From positions 1 through 11,077 of the forward strand of contig JACCSL010000313.1 in NCBI GenBank assembly GCA_013812995.1: a stretch of DNA of 11,077 bases, written 5' to 3'. The stretch comes from Ardenticatenales bacterium. GTDB lineage: Bacteria > Chloroflexota > Anaerolineae > Ardenticatenales > Ardenticatenaceae. Made by a program: the position numbers and the translations under genes. Below the pieces are notes generated by a model that was not told where the DNA came from, searched no databases, and saw nothing but the letters and a program-made list of their open reading frames with translations. Shown piece after piece: positions 6,601-11,077 of the stretch (positions within the stretch are counted from its first letter, which is position 1; each line of letters begins with the position of its first letter).

Positions 6601-7927
6601 CTACGGTCAGCTCTACATCGACGGCGTCACAGTGGAGGCCGGGCCAGCCGATGGGATTATTGCCCAGGTGGGCTATGGCCCCGTGGGCAGCGCGCCGAGC
6701 AGTGCCGAGTGGCGCTGGGAGGCGATGACCTTCAACGCCAATGTGGGGAACAATGACGAGTATCAGGGAACGCTGCTGCCCGACATGGTGGGTGAGTATC
6801 TCTACACCACCCGCTACAGCAGCGACGGCGGCGCGACGTGGTACTACACCGACCGCGACGGTCCGCCCTACAGCGAGGATCAGGCGGGGCGACTGCACGT
6901 TGTTGCGAGCAGCGACACGACCGCGCCCGCCGCACCCACCTCGTTAGCGCTGATAGGCACGACCGCCAGCAGCATCAGCTTTAGCTGGATGGCCAGCAGC
7001 GCAACGGACCTCGTGCAGTACGAGATCTACCGCAAGCTGGCAGGCGAGTCCACCTATACCCGCATTGCCACGGTGGAGGCGGACATGACCAGCTACACCG
7101 ATAGCAGCGTGACCACCAACGAGACGTACGATTACTACGTCGTGGCGGTAGATAGCAGCTTCAACCGCTCCGCCGCCTCCAACACCATCCGCGCCAAAGC
7201 CGAGCCGCGCATGGTCAACCTGACCATCAACGTGACGGTGCCCAGCTTCACCAGGGGCACGGTCTACATCGTTGGGAACAACCCGGCCATCGGCAACTGG
7301 AACCCCGGCGCAATCCCGATGACGCCTACGGTTGGCACGCCCAACCAGTGGACCATCTCGCTCTCCGTTCTGGACGGGAGCGCGCTGGAGTACAAGTTCA
7401 CCCGTGGCAACTGGGAAACCGTGGAGAAAGAGGCCGACGGGAACACCGAGATTCCCAACCGCAAGCTCACGGCTGCCTTCGGGACCAACGGCACCCAGAC
7501 GAACAGTGCTCTCGTCAGGAACTGGCGCGACCCCATCGTGGTCAGCCATACACCCGCCGAGGATGCAACCAACGTGGCGAGTACCAGCGCCATCTCGGTC
7601 ACCTGGAGCCAGCCGATGTCTCTGGCGAGTGACTTCACTGTGAATGGCCCCGAGGGAGCGATCAGCGGCACCCTTAGCTACATCACGGCGACGGCGACGC
7701 TGCTTTTCACGCCGCTACAACCGTTGCGGCGAGGCACCGTCTACTCCGTCATCGTGGCGGACGAGATGGACGCGGGCGGCGATGTGCAGCAGGTTCCGAA
7801 GCAATGGACTTTCCGCACCGGCGGCTCGACGCTTCTCCTGCCCATCATGGCCCACCGACCCACGCAGATTTCGCAGCAGGGCAGCGCCTCAGCAACGAAC
7901 AAAGCCATAGAGCCCATACAGCGTTAG
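3662..7927 (+). CDS. Secreted multi-domain GH13 alpha-amylase/amylopullulanase-like enzyme
   Basis: A 1421-residue exported enzyme predicted to hydrolyse starch, pullulan or related alpha-glucans. Modules in order: signal peptide 1-35 (cleavage after AFA); X25-type pullulanase module about 43-143 (FQSELGCSSDWDAAC...WDEHYG); CBM34-like N-terminal Ig module about 148-279; GH13 barrel and C-domain about 284-857. Catalytic motifs are intact: region I DGVFNH (425-430), LPKL (489-492), region II GWRLDV with nucleophile Asp525, region III VGEEW with acid Glu562, region IV GSHD with Asp646. Then FN3 (860-950), an unassigned beta-rich module (952-1082), a second FN3 (1085-1181), a CBM20 starch-binding domain (1184-1290), a Big_5-type Ig domain (1292-1387), and a tail with LLLPIM. 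The start at ATG 3662 follows GGAGAGG (3651-3657); an in-frame TTG at 3623 would bury the signal peptide. LPKL plus the CBM34-like domain suggests relation to neopullulanase/cyclomaltodextrinase subfamilies, so substrate specificity is open. It is monocistronic. Confidence 0.93.
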   Translation: MTPRDHRGRLVHVVALFALLFPMFAALLPPRLAFADHTPTPTQVTAAGSFQSELGCSSDWDAACAQSSLQDSDSDGIYTFETTAIPAGNHEAKVTINGSWDEHYGAGGETPGNNIPFSVPAAGTLVTFSYTHATHVLTITVEDTGAGHDNNIFWDDLGHDSRDALYRTPGGAVEANTPVTLRLRAASGDLTAAQLRLWNDLNDAQQLLNMTLVADDGSYEWWEATVPASAEPTIYWYRFIAIDGTATAYYEDDAGRTGGWGMVSAESADRSWQLTVYDPTFTTPDWVKNGIMYQIFIDRFRDQVVGNNTSSGSFFYDTPEGTITRSNQANWNEPVCDPRDNSSACPGKYSENFYGGDLQGIISKLDYLSDLGVTVLYLNPIFESPSNHKYDTTDYSKVDDSFGGTVVFQELAAAAHARGMKIVLDGVFNHTSSDSIYFDRYQRFSQNGACESTDSPYRDWYYFKSPNSAGMGECAGDTTYESWFGFDSLPKLRANEEEARNLIWAGGPNAIARYWMQWADGWRLDVGGDVDPGLTNSPGNDYWEGFRDAVHETKPNAYIVGEEWGFATAWTLGQEWDATMNYQTSSAILSFWRDEPFRDNDHNSGSSAGELTPLTPSQLDERLHNIAERYPPEALQAMMNLLGSHDTSRPLFMLDHNTDQNNPALYQSPTYDWSDAMTRQRGVVLLQMTLPGAPTIYYGDEIGLVGPVAWDGTQWQDDPYNRQPYPWLDASGIPFYTHLRTQAGQDAMKNYYTLLTTARNAHPALRTGSFDTLLLDDTNDVYAYGRKLANNSDAAIVIANGSASARNVTLDLSGYLPVGAPLTNVLAGNASYTIPADGEIVLSVPAHGGALLVLTGGATQPPMTVTGLNVTDEQSRKVSLAWTAASDATSYDIYRSLVSGGGYSLIANTDVLTYTDTGLTNAQRYYYVVVSRNDSTGLTGNASNEVVAIPHHDLSSAWYNLQWPPEITHTISALTPTATIYGQLYIDGVTVEAGPADGIIAQVGYGPVGSAPSSAEWRWEAMTFNANVGNNDEYQGTLLPDMVGEYLYTTRYSSDGGATWYYTDRDGPPYSEDQAGRLHVVASSDTTAPAAPTSLALIGTTASSISFSWMASSATDLVQYEIYRKLAGESTYTRIATVEADMTSYTDSSVTTNETYDYYVVAVDSSFNRSAASNTIRAKAEPRMVNLTINVTVPSFTRGTVYIVGNNPAIGNWNPGAIPMTPTVGTPNQWTISLSVLDGSALEYKFTRGNWETVEKEADGNTEIPNRKLTAAFGTNGTQTNSALVRNWRDPIVVSHTPAEDATNVASTSAISVTWSQPMSLASDFTVNGPEGAISGTLSYITATATLLFTPLQPLRRGTVYSVIVADEMDAGGDVQQVPKQWTFRTGGSTLLLPIMAHRPTQISQQGSASATNKAIEPIQR

Positions 7928-7956
7928 CGGCAGGCTCTTACCACTGGCCTTCGGCC

Positions 7957-7990
7957 AACCCCCTCGCTCGATGTCGAGCGAGGGGGTTTT
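7957..7990 (+). terminator. Rho-independent terminator after the amylase gene
   Basis: CCCCCTCGCTCGA (7959-7971) and TCGAGCGAGGGGG (7974-7986) form a perfect 13-bp stem around TG, extended by AA/TT at the base and followed by TTTTCTATTT. It begins 30 bases after the amylase stop. A small hairpin, TGGCC-TTC-GGCCA (7945-7957), precedes it. On the opposite strand the same stem begins two bases after the serpin stop but is followed by only GGTTGG, so it would be a poorer terminator there. Confidence 0.92.
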
Positions 7991-9280
7991 CTATTTCCCC
8001 GTCGGGTCTAGCACACGTCCCGCGAACAGGAGTGTGCCCGTTGCGTTGTCCCGAATCAGGAAGAGAAACGGACGGTCCACCGTCACTTCGAGGTCCGGAA
8101 TCATGGCGCTGGTCTCTGCCATAACGACGGCGGTGGCAGCGGCCGCTTCCGTGCCCTCTTCATCCACCGCGACGAACGCCTTGTGAATCACCTCGCTGAT
8201 GACCAGGTTGCGCGTCCCATCCATCCCCGAGAAATCGGCCTGGCTCGCGCTGAAGGCAGAGGGCATTCCCAGGTTGCTCAGCGCCTCCGACAGCGCAAAC
8301 TCAGACTCGTAGGTGAATTTCGGCAGCGTGAGCGCCATCGACTGATGCTCAAGCCCCTGCACCATCTCATCCACGCGCGCCGCGTCGATGCTTTCCTCAA
8401 AGCTCTGAAAGTGATCTTCCGCAGGCAGCAGAACGATCATCGCCATATCGCTTCCGGCATAGGGAAGCTCGATGATCTGGTAACCCTCGCCCGCGCCATA
8501 CCGAAAGCTTCCATCCTGGTGCATCATCGGGACCGTCACCTCACCCCCCTCCAGAAGATGAAAGGGGCCATCGCGCGTCTGAGCCTTGTCGAAGGGAGCT
8601 TGCCACTTACCATAAAAATAGATCGCGTTGGTCAGCACAAGCCTCGTGCTCTCGTCCAACACGCCGGGCGGAATCAGATTTTCGATCTTCTCCTCGGTTT
8701 GCTCGCTGACCCAGGCGTTGATGCTCTTGCGGGCCGCTTCAGAGTCGCTTTTAAAATCCAACAGCCGCATTCCCGCGCCATACTGCGTCGCCAGCAGATC
8801 GAGGAACTCGGGGAGAAAGGTGTACTCCTTCTGACCCCAGAGCGCGTTGGCGATGTTCAACCGGAAACTTTTTTCTTCGCTGGCGTCGCCCTGCTCGACG
8901 AGGTCCAGCGTCACCCGATTGAAGGCGGGGTGCAGCCGCGCCTCGGGCAGCGTGAAATGCAGCGTCTCCGCCATCTCCTGCGCGGTCTGGCCGCGTGCGC
9001 CCGCGTGGGTCATCGCCAGGGCCAGGGAGATACTGTAGGGCGAGTAGAAGAGATTCCCCGGCTCATCGCGCACCGCGCCATACAATTCCCAGGCGAACTC
9101 GTGATTGCCAGCGGCCAGTTCCGTCAGATCATCTTCGGCCACCTGCGGGGCCTGCTCGCGGGGCTTCTCCGACTGCACGCGCGCCACCGCCTGCGAGTTG
9201 CCCGTGGTGCCACAGCCTGTGAGGAACCCCGCGACAGGGAGCAGAACCAGCATGACCCATATCCATAACTTGCTAGACAT
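7991..9280 (-). CDS. Serpin-family protease inhibitor, lipoprotein
   Basis: A 429-residue member of the serpin family, suicide inhibitors that trap serine or cysteine proteases. A type II signal peptide ends in the lipobox LTGC with Cys23, so the mature protein should be lipid-anchored on the outer face of the cytoplasmic membrane. The serpin core runs about 53-427: NLFYSPYSISLAL (76-88), LTNAIYFYGKW (216-226), and DRPFLFLIRD...GTLLFAGRVLDP (402-426). The reactive-loop hinge EEGTEAAAATA (374-384) has small residues at P12-P9, typical of inhibitory serpins. Counting 15 residues from the hinge Gly puts the scissile bond at about Thr390-Ser391 (sequence AETSAM). The start at 9280 is well supported by AAAAGGAG five bases upstream. 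It converges with the amylase gene across a shared terminator and diverges from the substrate-binding protein gene. The target protease is unknown; protection of exported enzymes or of the cell from foreign proteases is inference. Confidence 0.95.
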   Translation of the reverse strand: MSSKLWIWVMLVLLPVAGFLTGCGTTGNSQAVARVQSEKPREQAPQVAEDDLTELAAGNHEFAWELYGAVRDEPGNLFYSPYSISLALAMTHAGARGQTAQEMAETLHFTLPEARLHPAFNRVTLDLVEQGDASEEKSFRLNIANALWGQKEYTFLPEFLDLLATQYGAGMRLLDFKSDSEAARKSINAWVSEQTEEKIENLIPPGVLDESTRLVLTNAIYFYGKWQAPFDKAQTRDGPFHLLEGGEVTVPMMHQDGSFRYGAGEGYQIIELPYAGSDMAMIVLLPAEDHFQSFEESIDAARVDEMVQGLEHQSMALTLPKFTYESEFALSEALSNLGMPSAFSASQADFSGMDGTRNLVISEVIHKAFVAVDEEGTEAAAATAVVMAETSAMIPDLEVTVDRPFLFLIRDNATGTLLFAGRVLDPTGK

Positions 9281-9329
9281 TTTTTCTCCTTTTGAGGGCT
9301 ATTTGCGACTATCTGACAGACAAACGCCC

Positions 9330-9346
9330 AACTTTCCCTCAAAGTT
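9330..9346. promoter_or_regulatory. Operator-like inverted repeat between divergent genes
   Basis: AACTTT (9330-9335) and AAAGTT (9341-9346) are perfect arms around CCCTC in the 160-base region between the serpin and substrate-binding protein starts. The site is about 50 bases upstream of the serpin ATG and 27 bases upstream of the forward -35 box. A second small palindrome, TCTGACAGA, is at 9312-9320. I could not place a convincing minus-strand promoter for the serpin. Confidence 0.35.
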
Positions 9347-9372
9347 CCCTGTTTTCTGCTTCTGTCACCACA

Positions 9373-9401
9373 TTGACGCCACTTCAAGGGACTCTTATAC
9401 T
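9373..9401 (+). promoter_or_regulatory. Sigma70-like promoter of the substrate-binding protein gene
   Basis: TTGACG (9373-9378, 5 of 6) and TATACT (9396-9401, 5 of 6) are separated by exactly 17 bases. Transcription would begin near 9408, giving a leader of about 33 bases that contains the Shine-Dalgarno AGGAG (9429-9433). This is the best promoter in the window. Confidence 0.75.
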
Positions 9402-9440
9402 GCCCTGGTCACGCTACCACTTAGCATCAGGAGTTGTTTC

Positions 9441-11048
9441 ATGAGCCACCCCCATCGTGGCCCGGGCTTTTTGCTCTGGCTGAGTCGTCTGGCCGTGTTG
9501 TTGCTGCTTGGCTATATCCTGCTTGCGTGTGCCCCTTCCGCTGCCGCGCCCACAGCCGTGCCGGAGGAAGAGCTATCCCTGGTCATCTCGATTCCTAACG
9601 GGCCTTCTACTTTAGATGCTCATGCTGCCACGGGGAGCGGCGAAAGCGATATTATGGATTTTATCGGGGCTACCCTGGTGGGGCTGGATGCCAAGGGTGA
9701 GATCGTTCCATACTTGGCGGAAAGTTGGAAGCAGTCGGAGGATGGACTGACCTGGACCTTCACTCTCAAATCGGGCATCACCTTCCAGGATGGTACCCCT
9801 TTTACCGCGCAAGACTACGTCTATACCTTTGACCGGGCTCGGAACCCCGAGCTGGGCGGGGCAGCAGCAGAGTTTTTGGGGCCAGTTATCAGCTATTTGG
9901 CTCCCAACGATACCACCCTGGAGATTACCCTCGCAGAGCCATTTTTTCCCTTCCTTAGAAATCTGGGGTTCGCCCATCTCATGCCCTTATCACAGGCGGA
10001 GGTGGAGCGTCAGGGGGAAGCCTATGGTCGACACCCTATGAGCGTGGGTCCCTATCGCCTGACAGAGTGGCGCGATGACGATACCATCGTTCTGGAGCGA
10101 AACCCCGATTTTCACTGGGGACCCACCTATGCGCCACAGGAAGAGTATGCGCTGGACCGCGTTGAATTTCGCGTGATTCCCGATCCGTCGGATCAGTTGG
10201 TGGCCCTGGAAGCGGGTGAGATCGACCTGCTACAGTTGGATCCGCTGCACATGCGGCAGACGCAGCCGCTGCTGGGGGAGTACAACATTTTGGAGTACGT
10301 GCTGGCTGGGGCGGCCCCGATGGGGGCGTTCAATGTTCAGGCGGCTCCTGTGGATGACGAGCGAGTGCGCCAGGCGATCAACCTGGCGGTGGACCGCGAG
10401 GGGGTGCTCCAGGCCGTGGCGCGGGGCGAGGGAGAGGCACAATGCGGCCCGCTCTCTTCCTCCGTGGCCGGGTATTGGAGCGGGGTAGAGGATTTCGGCT
10501 GCGACTTTGACGTGGAGCGTGCCGAGGCGCTGCTGGAGGAGGCAGGGTATGTGCAGAGAGAAGATGGGGCCATGGCGCGGGACGGCGAACCCCTCGTGCT
10601 TTCGATTATTGCGACACCGGATCACAAAGCCACCGCAGAGTTTATTAAGGAGCAGTTAGGGGAGGTGGGTGTCCAGGTCGAGGTAGAAACCCCGGAAAAT
10701 TTCGGCGAGAGGCTGTTTTCAGGGGAATATAACCTGGCCCTCTTCGATATCATCTATTCTGAGGCAGATATCCTCTACCTTCTCTATCACTCCACTGATT
10801 TTCTATTTCCGGTGAGCCATTCGACCAATGCCGAACTCGATGCGTTGCTGGAACAGACCCGCTCGCTTCAGGACCCCGAGGCCCGCCAGGAGGCGGTCAA
10901 TCAGGCGCAGCAGTATATCATGGAGCACGCCTACATGCTTCCGCTCTACACCCCTAGACGCCAGGTGGCCGTCAGCCAGGATATAAAGGGCCTGCTACTC
11001 CGCCCGGATGGCAGTATTCTCTATGAAGGGATCTCCCACGGGCCGTAA
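9441..11048 (+). CDS. ABC transporter substrate-binding lipoprotein, peptide/nickel family (SBP_bac_5)
   Basis: A 535-residue extracytoplasmic solute receptor that would capture oligopeptides (or, in related proteins, nickel, sugars or heme) and deliver them to a Dpp/Opp-type ABC permease. The N-terminus has a type II signal peptide with lipobox LLAC (Cys30), then a short Ala/Pro linker. The SBP_bac_5 fold follows: IVPYLAESWKQSEDGLTWTF, the family signature around FTLKSGITFQDGTPFTAQDYVYTFDR (about 112-138), then SVGPYRLTEW and the hinge and second lobe with VRQAINLAVDREGVLQA. The length is normal. The start at ATG 9441 is fixed by AGGAG seven bases upstream and by the signal peptide; extending the frame upstream runs into sequence antisense to the serpin. 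No permease or ATPase gene is visible before the window ends 29 bases later, so the operon may continue beyond. Ligand cannot be assigned. Confidence 0.93.
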   Translation: MSHPHRGPGFLLWLSRLAVLLLLGYILLACAPSAAAPTAVPEEELSLVISIPNGPSTLDAHAATGSGESDIMDFIGATLVGLDAKGEIVPYLAESWKQSEDGLTWTFTLKSGITFQDGTPFTAQDYVYTFDRARNPELGGAAAEFLGPVISYLAPNDTTLEITLAEPFFPFLRNLGFAHLMPLSQAEVERQGEAYGRHPMSVGPYRLTEWRDDDTIVLERNPDFHWGPTYAPQEEYALDRVEFRVIPDPSDQLVALEAGEIDLLQLDPLHMRQTQPLLGEYNILEYVLAGAAPMGAFNVQAAPVDDERVRQAINLAVDREGVLQAVARGEGEAQCGPLSSSVAGYWSGVEDFGCDFDVERAEALLEEAGYVQREDGAMARDGEPLVLSIIATPDHKATAEFIKEQLGEVGVQVEVETPENFGERLFSGEYNLALFDIIYSEADILYLLYHSTDFLFPVSHSTNAELDALLEQTRSLQDPEARQEAVNQAQQYIMEHAYMLPLYTPRRQVAVSQDIKGLLLRPDGSILYEGISHGP

Positions 11049-11077
11049 AAGCATTCGCTCTTTTGGGGGCTCCGTGG

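Noticed and set aside
5564..6898. 444-codon open frame antisense to the amylase gene (also 4763-5533 and 6944-7549)
   Set aside because: Lies opposite conserved GH13/FN3 coding sequence, has a Val/Gly/Arg-skewed composition typical of antisense frames in GC-rich genes, and has no recognisable domain.
8183..9268. 361-codon forward frame opposite the serpin
   Set aside because: Antisense of a clear serpin. The Arg/Gln/His-rich composition and lack of motifs indicate a codon-bias shadow.
9105..9440. Upstream extension of the substrate-binding protein frame
   Set aside because: The extension overlaps the serpin 5' end on the other strand and would displace the lipoprotein signal peptide. The ATG at 9441 has a good Shine-Dalgarno and a promoter placed just upstream.
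11049..11077. Possible terminator or next gene at the right edge
   Set aside because: Only 29 bases remain; no complete hairpin or start with Shine-Dalgarno can be shown.

Overview
The window is about 11 kb of GC-rich (roughly 60%) bacterial chromosome. It best fits a Chloroflexota lineage (Anaerolineae/Caldilineae/Herpetosiphon-like). This is an inference from gene style: a multi-module secreted amylase ending in a short LLLPIM-type tail, a lipoprotein serpin, a lipoprotein oligopeptide-binding protein, a protein with an IGNQAV motif, and GGGAGAGGG/GGGTGAGGG palindromic repeats. No rRNA, tRNA, CRISPR array, transposase or phage gene was found.

Layout, left to right: (i) the last codons of an upstream gene, then a DinB-fold metalloprotein (+, 92-583). 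(ii) Convergent to it, an unrecognised protein whose N-terminus carries LQLQRQIGNQAVNRLL, a motif that recurs in proteins linked to extracellular contractile injection systems (-, 614-1600). (iii) A 332-bp non-coding stretch (1601-1932) packed with palindromes, including an 80-bp element that can fold as a cloverleaf. (iv) A minus-strand pair: a 12-helix MOP-superfamily/ANKH-like membrane protein (3461-2127), coupled through a GTGA overlap to a truncated NMN-adenylyltransferase-like gene (2130-1933) that stops just before the repeats. (v) A divergent 200-bp regulatory region. (vi) A 1421-residue secreted GH13 amylase/pullulanase-type enzyme (3662-7927) with X25, CBM34-like, FN3, CBM20 and Ig-like modules, ending at a strong hairpin terminator. 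(vii) Convergent to it, a serpin lipoprotein (9280-7991). (viii) Divergent from the serpin, a peptide/nickel-type ABC substrate-binding lipoprotein (9441-11048) with a good sigma70-like promoter.

How the genes fit together: the right half is an outward-facing nutrient module. A secreted starch-degrading enzyme, a surface-anchored protease inhibitor that could protect exported enzymes, and a surface-anchored solute receptor sit side by side. Each is separately promoted, so this is neighbourhood, not an operon. The left half is accessory and shows decay and repeat accumulation.

I do not see a complete undescribed multi-gene system. The items most worth a second look are the cloverleaf repeat beside a truncated gene, the orphan IGNQAV protein, and the amylase leader with a perfect but orphan Shine-Dalgarno sequence.
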